This document shows positions 35,060 to 47,358 of a stretch of 64,000 nt of DNA, one piece after another (the stretch's first letter is position 1; every line of letters begins with the position of its first letter). This DNA is from Rhexocercosporidium sp. MPI-PUGE-AT-0058 (taxonomy: Eukaryota; Ascomycota; Leotiomycetes; Helotiales), in assembly GCA_020746875.1 (NCBI GenBank), contig JAGTJL010000024.1, positions 372,001-436,000 of the forward strand. Reading direction: 5' to 3'. Under the pieces are notes generated by a model. That model did no database searches, was not told where the DNA came from, and saw nothing but the letters and a program-made list of their open reading frames with translations. A program made the translations under genes and the position numbers.

Positions 35060-35579
35060 GGCCACAGCTAAATCGCTATACGTGAATAACTAAATGGCCA
35101 TACGCTAATTAAGCGAGCCGAAAAGGAAGAGTGCATTTATTACTACTAAAATTAGTATATATAATTATATATAAAGCATATCTAGTTCTTTTATATTAAT
35201 TCCCGTTATTTAAGAGTATAACTATTAGCTCTCGTATGCGCCTGTCAGGCAGTAAAACTAATAACAACGTCGCTATAACCTACTATAGGTAGCGCAGGGC
35301 CATAAGGTCTAGGAATAAAAGTTATAATAACAGTAGAAGTCGTAGTAATAATAATACGTTAAAATATTATTCCTTTTAGCTATTTAAATAGCTTTATTTT
35401 TTTTTAATTTCTAAGAGTAATTACGTAATTATAAATATTTATGATTTAATATTAATAGCCTTTATTATATAATATAAATTAGTATAGCACAGTAAGGTTA
35501 ATAAATAACACCCGCCAAGTTAATAAAATTTTAGCGTATGGCTATTTAGTTATTTACGTATAGCGATTTAGCTGTAGCC
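35060..35579. mobile_element. MITE I, MULE-related, 520 bp
   Basis: Terminal GGCCACAGCTAAATCGCTAT at the left and its inverse ending GATTTAGCTGTAGCC at the right. TSD is TTTAATTA at 35052-35059 and 35580-35587. The interior resembles the 5' non-coding end of the MULEs, so it is an internal-deletion derivative. Confidence 0.88.
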
Positions 35580-35589
35580 TTTAATTATA

Positions 35590-36870
35590 TAATAAATAAT
35601 ATAATTTATTTTTATTTTTAATATTAATATTAATCTTATAACTTTAAGTATACTTACCGAAGAATAAATCGCTCAGAAGTAATACGAGCTCGAAGAGCAT
35701 ATGCGCTTATTAATTAAATTTAAGGTTAAGGAGATTTATACGAAGACGCAGCTCGCTTATTATAAGAATAGTTTTGCTAGACTTCGCCGCTTCCGGACAA
35801 TCTCCGTCGCTTATAAGAATATAATAAGTAAATAATACACGATTAAAAAAAGCTTTTAACGAATTCATAATATATTATTAAATTTTATTATTATTATTTC
35901 AATAAAAGACTTAAAGTTATTTTTAATAAAACGTAATTTTAATTTAAAATTAAAAGTTAACTTACTTAGCTTATAGCACTTGCTTAATAAAAATACTATT
36001 AGGCCTAAGACTTTACCGGCCTTAAGATACCTCCGGGAAATAACCGTATTACTTATAATAAATTACGTAACTTATAAACTTAAAATAATATTATTAATAT
36101 ATTTAAATTTAAATGCTTATATTTTATTAAAATATATTACAGCTTAAGCGAAAGATAAGCGCGATTGTAAGAAATGCCTTATAATTATAATAATATTATT
36201 ATTAATTTTTATGAAATAATTACGTATATATTAACGGCGTAATAAATTAATTCTTATACTTTTATAAACTCTTTTAATATTTATTAATAATAAAAGAAAT
36301 TAACTAATAATATTAAGTCTTTTAATTAAAGAACTTAAAGAATATTTTTTAATATATTAAAAGCTAAATATAATAAAAGCGAAGGCGAATTAAGTAATAA
36401 TAATCTTAAGAATAATAGATTTCGTAAGAAAAGCTGTAAAAAATATTTTAAGAATAATAATAAAAAGCGCGCATTTAATAGCGCTTTTTTAGCTTTTAAT
36501 TCTCGACTTTTTAATAAAAGTAAAAATAATAAAAAGAAAAATTATATTAAGAATATTATATTTTATCGCTTTTATAAATAAGAAAGTTATTAATTTAAAA
36601 ATTATAATTATTTTAAATTCGTATAATAAGTATAAAATAATTCTTAAAAGCTAAAAGTAAAAGAATATTTTAAAATAATAATAAAAACTTTTTAAATAAA
36701 AAGAAAATATATATTATTATACGCGTTAAAAAATAAAAGCTATTTAATATTAAAAAAGATATGAGAAGAAGTAATATTAAGTCTTAAGCGTCAAAAGCTT
36801 AAGAGATATTTTTAAACGCTTTTATATTTTTATAAAATTAAAGTAATCCGAGATAAGTACGAATACGTTA
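35590..36870 (+). pseudogene. Gypsy gag region with zinc knuckle relic
   Basis: Heavily TA-converted frame. A block at about 36550-36620 reads IIFYRFYK, stop, ESYxFKNYNYF, spaced like the CxxCxxxGHxxxxC knuckle with Cys codons changed to Tyr or Phe, as TGC-to-TAC mutation would give. Upstream lies a charged, Asn/Lys-rich stretch. Assigned mainly by position between LTR and RT. Confidence 0.55.
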
Positions 36871-36878
36871 TTTAATAA

Positions 36879-37460
36879 GACCACAGCTAAATCGCTATAG
36901 TTAAATAACTAAACCGCCATGCGCTAATTAGGCGAGCTAAAAGTATAATATATATTTATTATTATTAAGATTTATATATATAATTATATTAATTTATTTA
37001 AATCTTTTTTAAACTTTATATTTTAAATATATACTTTAATTTCTCTTATTATATTCTTTTAAATTATAACTTTAGTCGTAAATAAATAATATTTATATAA
37101 GTTTAATATTTTATTACTTAAAAATATATTCGTAAGCTTTAATATATATTTAGTAAATAATAAATTTAATAATATTATTATAAATTATTATAAGAGGCGT
37201 AGGGCTATAAGCTTAAAAATTAAACGTTATAATAAAAAGAAATAATAATTATTATTTAAAGAGTTTAAATAGTTTTAATTCTAATTCTTAATTTTAAAAG
37301 TAATTAAGTAATTATAAATATTTATATTATATATTAATATCTTTTGCTTTTTAATATAAATTTATATAAGAAGAGTAAGTCTTTAAATATACTCGCTAAG
37401 TTATTAAAATTTTAGCGTATAGCGGTTTAATTATTTAATTATGGTTATTTAACTGCGGCT
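36879..37460. mobile_element. MITE E, MULE-related, 582 bp
   Basis: Left terminus GACCACAGCTAAATCGCTAT, right terminus ...TTTAACTGCGGCT. TSD is TTTAATAA at 36871-36878 and 37461-37468. It splits the gypsy element between gag and pol. Confidence 0.88.
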
Positions 37461-38289
37461 TTTAATAATTTAATAAATAATAGCTTAAATTATAATTTCT
37501 TTAATAAATATAAAATTAAGTTATAAGAGTTTCTTTTTTTATTTAAGTATAATTAAGAGTTTATAATTTTTAATAAGTATTAATGTTAAGTAATTAATGC
37601 TCATAATTTATATATAATTATATAAGATAATTATAAAAACTTAAAGTATAATATAATTTTTAAAATAGAGTTTTTTTTTAAATATAAAAGCATTAAGTAT
37701 TAAGATTAAAAACTTAAGAAATAAGCTTATGCTTTAACTTAAAATAAAATCTAAATTATAATAATAAAGAAGTTTATTAATACTCTTAATATTAATTTTA
37801 AAATATTATCTTATATTATATTTATATTTTAATTCGATTATAATTATTTAAAGAATTTCAAATTATATAAGTATTTAAGGCAGTCGTAGGATATTTGTTT
37901 TAATATCCGCGTCGTAAACCCGTCGTAAGTATTAATTATTTAATTAAAGATTCTTAAGTCAATACTTCTCTTAGATTAGCTTATAAATATAATAAATATA
38001 TATAATAATAATCCGCTAATTGTTTTTCTTAAAGAATAAGTTGGATTTGAATATGTTATTAATATTAACGTATTACTTTTATATAACTTCTTTTATAACT
38101 TTTCCGAATTATAATTTATTATACTTTGGAAATACTTTATTATTTCGTTATAAAAGAAATAAATTCGTTTATTAAAAAGTCCTATAAGTAAGCTAATATT
38201 ATTTATATTAAAGAAAAATAAGAAGTTGCGTTTATATATAAATTATTAAAGATTAAATAAAATAACGATTAAAATCGTTATTCCTTTTT

Positions 38290-39370
38290 TTTAATCGATA
38301 AGACGCTAGATTATTTCGGCGGAGCTATAATATTTACGGCTTTAAATTTGAAAAATATATATTATTATTTTAAAATTAAAAAAGAATACGAATAAAAAAT
38401 AGCTTTTTATATAAAATATAAATATTTTAAATATTTAATAATATTCTTTAGATTATTTAACGTTTTAATTACGTTTTAAGTGTATATTAATAAAACGTTA
38501 GCGGAATTAATTAATCATTTCGTTATTATATATCTCGATAATATTTTAATTCATTTTAAAAATAAAAATGAATATTATAAATATATTAAAGCTGTTATAA
38601 AACAATTGCGTAAGTATAAGCTCTTCGTTAAATTTAATAAGTATGAGTTTAAAATGAATTGAATCGAGTTTTTAAGATTTAAAATTAAATTAATTAATAT
38701 TTAAGCGGACTTAAAGCGGATTCGTTAAATTTAAAAATAACTAAAGCCGGATTCTTATAAAAATATTTAAGTTTTTTTAAGTTTTATGAATTTTTATTAT
38801 AAATTTATATTAAAATATTTTAAAATAGCCGTAAGCTTAATAAAAGCTTTTTAAAATATAAAAAATAAGACTAAGAAAAGAATTTTTAAATTCTTTAATA
38901 TAATTAAAAAAAAAGCTTTAAAGATTTAAAAATAGCTTTTATTAATATATTAATTATAAGGCATTTCGATTTATAAAGCGCATTCAGATTGAAACTAATG
39001 CTTTTAAATTTGTAATTATTAATATTCTTTCTTAATAAATTAATTTTAAAAAAAGTTCTAAGCGATATTAAAAACTCGTTACGTATTAATTCCGTACGAT
39101 AATTAGTATTAAGCGGAATTATGTTACTTATAATAAAGAGCTTTTAGTTATCGTTAAGTGCTTTAAGGAAGAAAAGTATTATTTAAAAAGCAGTTAATAT
39201 ATTATTAAAATACTTACGGATTATAATAGCCTTAAGTATTTTATAATAGCGAAATATCTCGAGAGTCGATAAGTACGGTAAGTAATTTATTTTGCTACTT
39301 ATAATTTTAAAATCTATTACCGTAAAAATGCCGTAAACCTGATAGATAAACTTAATAAGAAGTTAAATTA
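38290..39370 (+). pseudogene. Gypsy reverse transcriptase and RNase H, RIP-mutated
   Basis: The plus-strand frame reads IDKTLDYFGGAIIFTALNLK, then (38480-38662) INKTLAELINHFVIIYLDNI and LRKYKLFVKFNKYEF, then after a stop EFLRFKIKLI. This is the gypsy RT palm through thumb. The catalytic YLDD appears as YLDN, the second Asp codon having become Asn by G-to-A. RNase H follows: ELLVIVKCFKEEKYYL, IKILTDYNSLKYF (TDHxxL motif, with His as Tyr) and KIYYRKNAVNLIDKLNKK. Dead. Confidence 0.85.
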
Positions 39371-39651
39371 TCGGGAATCTAAAAGTTTTATGAATATTAT
39401 TTAATTATTAATATTTCAAAATAAATTAAAAAGAGCTTTTATAAATGCTTTACGAAGTCGAAGAGCTAATATTAAAGTATTCTTAAATAAGGACTATAAA
39501 ATATTATTAAAACAATTATTCAATATTATTTAAGATCTTATTAATAAAAGGCCGGACCCGGTATTAATAAAACTAAAATAAGCTATTTAAAAAAGAATTC
39601 TAAAAGTTAAATATATAAAACTTAATTCTTTAAATATTATATTTAAAATAA

Positions 39652-40266
39652 GGCCGCAATTAAATCGCTATAATTAAATAATTAAATCGTTATACGCTAA
39701 AATTCTAATAATTTAGCGAGTATATTTAAAGATTTACTTTTCTTATATAAATTTATATTAAAAAGTAAGAGCTATTAATATATAATATAAATATTTATAA
39801 TTATTTAATTATTTTTAAAACTAAGAATTAAAATTAAAACTATTTAAATTCTTTAAATAATTATTATTATTTTTTGTATTATAACGTTTAATTTTTAAGC
39901 TTATAGCTTTACGTTTTTTATAATAATTTATAATAATATTATTATTAGATTTATTATTTACTAAGTATATATTAAAGTTCACGAGTATGCTTTCGAGTAA
40001 TAAGATATTAAACTTATATAAGTATTATTTATTTACGACCGAAGTTATAATTTAAAAGAATATAATAAAAGAAGTTAAAATATATACTTAAGATACAGAG
40101 TTTGAAAAAGATTTAAATAAATTAATATAATTATAGCGAGCTTATAATATATTATACATAATTATATATATAAATCTTAATAATAATAAATACATATTAT
40201 ATTTTCAGCTCGCTTAATTAACGCATAACGGTTTAGCTATTTAATTATGGCGATTTAGCTGTGGCT
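39652..40266. mobile_element. MITE J, MULE-related, 615 bp
   Basis: Left terminus GGCCGCAATTAAATCGC (RIP-altered), right terminus ...CGATTTAGCTGTGGCT. TSD is TAAAATAA at 39644-39651 and 40267-40274. It lies between RNase H and integrase of the gypsy element. Confidence 0.88.
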
Positions 40267-40559
40267 TAAAATAATAGCTTTATTTATGAATATATTATTA
40301 TATATAAAAATTAAAAGCTATCCGCTTATTATAAGAATTAATAATTATAAATATCTTATTTTAATATTATAAATAAAAATAATAACTAAAAGTTAAATAA
40401 CTTTAGCTTTATTAACGAAGTCGCTATAAGATTTAATTATCCTCGCTTAACGTAATAATAAAAACTGCAGAAGTATAATAAATATAATGAATAAATTTAA
40501 ATCTAAATTAAATTAAAAGTAAACCTTATATATATTAAGACTTTTTTAATAGGATTTTA

Positions 40560-41900
40560 AAGCTTATATCCTAAATGATTTAATATTAAAAATTGAAATT
40601 ATAAAACTTTATTATAATAACTTATTAATAAGGCATTACGGTATTATAAATATTTTATAACTCCTTTATAAAACCTACTTCTGGAATAAAATGGAAGATA
40701 ATATTAAAATATATATTAAAAAATATATTATTTATTAAAAAATAAAATCGAAACGATATACATTATATAAACTTTTAATAAATCTCCCGAGGCTTTCGCG
40801 GCCTTAGTCTGAGATTTTAATTATATATTAATAATTATTAACCGATATTTAAAGATAGCCTAGTATTTAATATATCGTAAAACGATTAATACTCCCGAAT
40901 TTGCGGAATTATTATTTGCAAAAGTATTTTCTTTTTTAATATATTTTAAAGTATTATGTTTAATAAAAGTATAATATTTATTAATAAATTTTAATTTATT
41001 CTTTACCTTTTATATATATAATAAATAAAGATTAGGTTTTATATATTATTTTTAAATAAACGAATAAATAAAGAAATAAAATTAAAATCTAAAAATATAC
41101 TTCCGCGCTTTCTGCGGAATATTATAAAAAATTAAATAAGGAAACTAGCTTTTGCTAAGTTTACTTATAATAATTCCTTTTATTAAATACTTTAAATATC
41201 TTTATTTTAAGTCTATTACAGCTATAAGCCGGTAATATTATAAAACCCTGAATATAATATTTAAAAGAAGAAGTATTAATTACTCGAGACAATATTAAGT
41301 TATTAAATAATTAACGAGTTAAATTTACGAAAGTTTAAGATTATACGTAATAAAGTCGGGAAAGTTATTATAATACCCGGTATTTAAATAAATATTTTTA
41401 TATAAAATAATAAGTAATACTTAATATTAAGAATATTCGATTAAACACCGGAAAGTTATTATTAAAATATATTAGCTTATTCCAGATTATTAAATACGTA
41501 AGTAATGCGGTATATACTCTAAAATTATTAAGTTTATATAAAAAGATTTATTTAATATTTTATATATTTTTATTAAAAAAATATATAATATAAAGTAATA
41601 ATTAATTAAATAATTACTTATTTAATGAACTTCTAGAGTTAAGCGAAAAAGATAACTTTTAAAAATAAGAAGTTAAAAGTATTTTAATTATAAAAAAAAA
41701 TAAGATTAGGAAATATTTAATTAAATAAAAAGATTTCTTAAAAGATTATAATATTTAGCTTTTAATATATTTAAATCTCGAGAATATTAAAGAAATATTT
41801 AATATATATAATAAAAATTACAAATTAAAAAGTTAAATATTAAATATAAAGAAATATAAAAACTTTCGCGTAATTTATAAGAAAGCCGAGAAGATTATAA
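40560..41900 (+). pseudogene. Gypsy integrase, RIP-mutated
   Basis: A zinc-binding H2C2-like region (LLIRHYGIINIL...YFWNKMEDNIKIYIKK) is followed by KIKSKRYTLYKLL, equivalent to 'CQRxKxxRxxPxGLLxPLPVP'. The core domain at 40800-41500 reads like 'PWxxIxLDFIxxLP', with stops replacing Trp. The same region recurs at 60705-62300. Non-functional. Confidence 0.7.
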
Positions 41901-43770
41901 AAAGTCGAGAAGCTGAAAAAGTATAATTAATTATAAATAAAAATATTCTTTTTTTTATATTTTTTTATAAAAGTTTTAGGAGTTTTATTAAAGCTTTAAA
42001 AGTAATATCGGCGTAAGTATAAAATATATAATATTATATTTAAAAAAGAATAAGCTTAAAAAATATATTTAGATTATAATTTAAAAAATAATAAATTTTT
42101 ATTTTAATTATAAAGTATTAACGTAATTCTATTATAAGTACTTAAAGTATAAAGTATTTATTTTATAAATTAAATTATTTAAAAATTTTAAACTTTTTAA
42201 TATTAAATTCAGACTTATATTATAATATTTATTAAGCGCTAAAGAATTATAATATATTTTTTAAAATAGCTTTAATAATCTCGTTTAATATAATACCGCC
42301 TTAATATAATATTAATATATATTAATAACGGCACGAGCACGGAATACTTATAATAGCTATTATAATTTCGCAGTATAATTAAATCTTTATTATTAATTCT
42401 TTTATTAAATTATACGTAATTTAGTCGACCTTAAAAGCGGAGGTAATAATATAAGCGTTTTAAACTTAAATATATTACCGATTAAGCGTATTATATTCTT
42501 ATAGAACTTCTCGAACTCTTTTATTTCGTTAATATATTAATAATATTTTAAAAGAAAATAATATAATTTATAAAAATAATATTAATAAAAGAAAAGACTT
42601 AATTAATATCTTTCTTATTAAGCTTAAAGGATACGCGCGACAAAGAATCGATTATATAATGCTTTTCGAGTTAAATAAGGAAGCTTTAAACTCTTATAAA
42701 AAGCGTGAAATTATAATCTTTATGAGTAACGCCGGTATTATATTAATTATTCTCACGTAATTAATTCTCGAAATTAAAAATAAAATTTTTTATAATATAA
42801 ATATTTTTATTAAAAATATAAAAGAATTATTTATTTTATAATTAATATACAATTCATTTTTAACGCGTTTAATATTATATTATTAATAAACTTTATAAAT
42901 ATAAATACGTATAATAATATAAACAGCCTTTTACTTAAAGTAACGATTATAATTCTTTTTACTTTTTATATTAAGATAATAAAAAAAAGAAATCGATTAG
43001 TATAACTTTAAAGTATTAGCCGTAAGAACCTCTACGAGGCTAGTTTATAAGATTATTAAATGCAATAGTTTAAGACGTTAAACGAAAGATATAATAATAA
43101 TAATATTATTAATAATTAATTAAAAAAGAGATAAAGAAGAAAGACGGGAAGATAGCGACGTATAAATATAAGTATTATATATAAATAAATTAAAAAGGAA
43201 AAGTTATTATTAACGCGACGAGGAGACTATTTATATATACGTTTTAGCGAGATAACGAAGTCGTAATTATTACGTAAATATATTATTATATTTATATTAT
43301 TTATATTTTATTTACTTAATAAATAAACGTAAATACGCTACTAACACGTAACTTACTTATTACTTCGCCGATTAAAGACAACTCTTTAATAATAACGATA
43401 ATTATAATACTCAAATATAAGTATAGGAATTCCTATATATATGCGTAAGAGTCTTATAATTAAAGTAAATATCTTTTATTATTTTATGAAGTTATTCTTA
43501 TTTATTAAGCTGAGAATACTAATATATTATATAAGACGGCTTATAAAGTAATCGGACGACGTCCGACGGATTAATTGCGGTGTAATATTATATACTTAGC
43601 GTAATACTTTAGATAATTATATTAATTTAATTAATTAAATCTATTAACTAAAATACAGCTGTCCGACTTACTACGGCTTAGTTTTTACTTTAAGCGACGC
43701 AAAAGCGTACCGATATATTATTAATTAAAGTATTAATATTATGGACGCTATTATTAAAAGAAGGAATAAT

Positions 43771-44026
43771 TATTATATATATACTTATTTATTTTATATA
43801 TACGGAATCGGACTTATAATATAAAAAGACTAAGGCTTTTATAGTATTAATAGAATTAGTTTTACTTATATTTTTAATTATATTAGCTTTTTACTTTTTT
43901 TTATAAATAATCTTTTTTATATATACGCTTTTCTTTTAAACTTTTTTAAAAGCCAGAAATTAATTCTTTAAATATATTTATCTTAAACTTTTATAAAGCT
44001 TTACTTATTATGAACTTTATTTAATA
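43771..44026 (+). repeat. 3' LTR of the complete gypsy element
   Basis: 256 bp, beginning TATTATATATATACTTATTT. It corresponds position by position to the 34480 LTR with TG changed to TA and C to T at several sites. Confidence 0.9.
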
Positions 44027-44320
44027 TTCCGCTATTAATATATATTATATATTAATATTATATTAAGGAGATAATTAAATTAATATACGGAAATAATTAA
44101 ATCAATATTTTTTAATATTTTTTAATAAAATATTTTTTATAAATTAAGAAAAAGTAATTAATAAAATATTTAAATCTTAACTTAAAAATAAAATTTATTA
44201 AATTATTTTTAAAAATTAAATTATTTTAAAGAAATTATATAGTATTAAAAGTTAAGTTTTTTAATAATATTTTAATATTATATTAAAAAATACTTTTATA
44301 ATAAAATTTAATAAATAATA

Positions 44321-46782
44321 GTCGGTTCCCCTGTGTAAAGCTGCGGGCTCTCGCTTACAGTCGGTGAAAGCGAGTGTTGTAAGAAAGCAAGTGTCGCGCA
44401 TAAATTGCTTATCTTATTAAAATTTAGCGGGTCGACTATAGAAATTTAAATAGTCTAAATAATTATAATAAAAGTAAATTTTTATAATTCCTAAAATATT
44501 ATGAAATTTGTATTTTATATAATTAAGTTAATAAAGCCTATATTAGATTCTATGTCGGAGCTTTTTATGTATATTTATTGTAATAAGCTAGACTCGATAT
44601 ATTTAATTTTTAAACCTTTTTATTTATGAGTATTTTCAATATAAAAAAGTATTTTTTCGCCGTTAAGCTCTCCTTTAAAGTCTCTTTTTAATTATATTAT
44701 AGTATGTAAATACTTACAGTGACTTTCTGGCGTCTTATTAATAGCCTTTAAAGGAGTGGGGTTCTTGTTAAGCTCTTGATTAAGGATTAGGTCCTTCGGC
44801 GTAAAAAGTCGTTATTTGCCTTATATATATTAATCTTTCTCTTCTTCTTCTTATTTTTTTTCTTAGCTTAAACCTTAGCGACACGTAAAGTTTTAGTAGA
44901 CTTGTTAATTATAATTTAAAGAGCTTTTCAAGCTTTACGTAAAGCTTCTCCCCGTTCGGCATTATTATGTATACGTATTTTCTCTTTTAAATCCCTTATA
45001 TTTATAAAGGAATTACTTTTATGAATACTTTAACGTAATGTCTTCTTATAGGTGCTATTTACTTTGATTTTTTCTTAAAGAGTAATATATTTAATCGTCG
45101 TTAAATGCGCCTTATGGAGGTTTATAGTTATATTAATTATAATCGTTTGGAAAAGCTCTTTTAAGTTATTAAAGAACTGCGTAGGGTCTCTTCTAATAAA
45201 CGACTAAATAACGGATGTAGTATTCTATAGCTCGTGTGGCCTTATTAAAGGTAATTTAAAAAGATTTAATTCTTAATCTTTATCGACAATATTTTTAAGT
45301 ATTCTCTTTTTCCGGTTATATATTTGCATCTTTTAAAGGCTAGCTTTTAAAGATAATGGCCATATACTAAAAGTCTTAAAAGCTCTTTTAATTATATATA
45401 TCTTTATTATATCCTTTTTAATTTTAATGAGATTTTAAAAGAAAAAAGTAATAATATACTTAAAGTTAAGATTATATAAAATAATTTAAATATATACATT
45501 TTAAAAGTGCTTTTAAGGGCGGAAAATGTCGATATTAAGAGGTTATAAAATATATATTAAATAAAAAGGAAACTAAAAGACGTGAATGTGATTCTTTATT
45601 AATTTAAGAATAAATAGATTATATTAATAAGACTTATGTCCGTCGTAAAGTAACAATTTCTACGGCTTATTTGGCCTTACGTAAAAGTATTTAATTAAGT
45701 AATTAGCGTACTTTATAATAATTCGATTATTAATATAACTAGTGTCCGAGTAATCGATACGCTCTTTATTAATTAAGTTATTGTCTATTTAATTATTTAT
45801 AATTTTCTTCCTTAAGGCAATAATATATAATAGTAACGTTTTAATTCCGTCTATACGAATAGTCTTTATAATCGTTATAAATTTGCGATTTTCGGGCGAA
45901 GACGTATATAACTCCTTAACCTTTACTGAAACGATTACTTACTCTTCCGTAAGATAATTAACTCTAGTACTAAATTCGTTTATATTTAAGACCTTCTTGC
46001 CTTTATTAATTTCGTACTCTTTTATTATATTTTCTAACTCTTTAAATTAAGCTTTAACGTCGTTTTCCGTATAAGAATTAATTCAAGTATACGCAATCAA
46101 CTTAATATGGATAATATAAAAAGAAGTGTTCTTTTTTAATTAGTTAGTAAACTAGCGCTTCGATGGAGGAGGTAAAAGAGAAACTATTTGCTATACTAAA
46201 GTTAGCAATTATTAAAGTCAATAAGTATACGTTTTTATAGCTCTTAAGTATAAAATCGCGCTTAAAACCATTTTAAAAGTCGCGTTTATGCTGCTTTCCT
46301 ATTATTTATAATAATATTATTGGATTGCCTCCTCTTACTATTTTATTAAGATTTTATTATTTCCTCTATAGGAATTATATAACCCCTAAGGATTCCGAGC
46401 CTTTTCCTTCTTATAATATAATATTAATTGCCTTAACGTAAGTTCTTTTACGAAATACACATTCGCTATAAAGGTAAGTAAGTCGTTGGGGATCTTAATA
46501 ACTTATTGTCGTGCTTCTTTAAAGGCTTTATCGTAATCTGCCTTTATAATATGGATTTTAAAGTAATTAGTAACTGGGAATATCGCGACACTTAAAGATA
46601 CGGAATTATAATATAAATGAAAAGGGAATTATTAAAGTCGCGATAAAGGGAGATTGCGTTTTAATAAGGATTTAAGTGGAAAGCTTGCTTTCGGCTATCT
46701 TTTGCGTGATATTTGCTTCCCTGCGACACTCGCTTTCACCGACTGTAAGCGAGAGCCCGTAGCTTCACACAGGGGAACCGAC
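44321..46782 (-). mobile_element. Element F: pogo-like DNA transposon, 2,462 bp
   Basis: Long TIRs of about 80 bp begin GTCGGTTCCCCTGTGTAAAG (44321-44400 and inverse 46703-46782). TA lies at 44319-44320 and 46783-46784. The termini keep a high GC content. Minus-strand translation near the right end reads LLTFIANVYFVKELTLRQLI, LYYKKEKARN and GLYNSYRGNNKILI, the N-terminal DNA-binding region of fungal pogo/Tc5-type transposases, before RIP stops break it. It is inserted in the gypsy ii remnant. Confidence 0.85.
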
Positions 46783-46933
46783 TATTATTAATAATTTAAA
46801 TATAAAATTATTATTAAATAATTTAAAATTAAAAAATTAAATAATAAAAAGAATACTTTAATATACTTAATTAAAGCTAGTTTCTTATTTATTATAATAA
46901 AAACTAGCTTTTAAATTATATATTAAAATATAA

Positions 46934-47141
46934 TATTAAATAAAATTTTATAAAAGTTTAAAGAAAATATATTAAAAAAAAAAGTATATATATAAAAAAA
47001 ATTATTTATAAAAGAAAATAAAACGTTAATATAATTAAATATATAAATAAAATTAATTTTATTAATATTATAAAAGCTTTAGCTTTTTTATATTATAAGC
47101 TCGATTTTATATAAATAAAATAAATAAGTATATATATAATA
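46934..47141 (-). repeat. Solo gypsy LTR, minus orientation (inversion breakpoint)
   Basis: A shortened (208-bp) reverse copy of the 256-bp LTR. Left flank is TATAA (46929-46933) and right flank is AGAGT (47142-47146). These do not match each other but pair with the flanks of the LTR at 49556. Confidence 0.8.
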
Positions 47142-47358
47142 AGAGTTAAGTAAAAAGTTATTAATTTAATAGCTTATAAAAGTATATAATTCCTTTTAAT
47201 AAAATCAATTCTATTACTTATAAACTATAAGAGCTATAAGTAAATAACTTCTTCTTTTAATTCTACTTTTAAAGTAGTTTTTACAGCGCCTCTTCTTTAT
47301 TTACCTTATCTCTCTTCGATTATGGAAATAGCACCCTAATATCTTATTCCTTAATTAT

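Larger units (their letters stand above)
34480..44026 (+). mobile_element. Complete Ty3/gypsy retrotransposon, 9.5 kb with three nested MITEs
   Basis: LTRs of exactly 256 bp lie at 34480-34735 and 43771-44026. TSD is TTCCG at 34475-34479 and 44027-44031. The purine tract AAAAGAAGGAATAA precedes the right LTR. The element sits in gypsy ii: the sequences outside the TSDs join into a continuous reverse-complement copy of 42240-42420. Internal order on the plus strand is gag with a CCHC-like knuckle (about 35.6-36.9 kb), reverse transcriptase (38.3-38.8 kb), RNase H (39.1-39.4 kb), integrase (40.6-41.6 kb), then about 1.4 kb of 3' sequence. MITEs occupy 35060-35579, 36879-37460 and 39652-40266. 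Without them and their TSDs the element is about 7.8 kb. All frames are RIP-closed. Confidence 0.9.
17315..46850 (-). mobile_element. Gypsy element ii, minus strand, dispersed by nested insertions
   Basis: Reverse-complement matches to the 3' internal part of the complete gypsy element (42240-43760) occur piecewise at 17315-17446, 18080-18264, 18529-19205, 31494-31783, 34371-34474 and 44032-44318. Each gap is an identifiable insertion: MITE D1, a solo LTR, element A, MULE5 and the complete gypsy. Joining the pieces gives one continuous copy. Sequence from 46785 to about 46850 on the far side of element F may be the continuation, but homology there is weak. The 5' LTR and most of pol are not located in the window. 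Confidence 0.7.
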
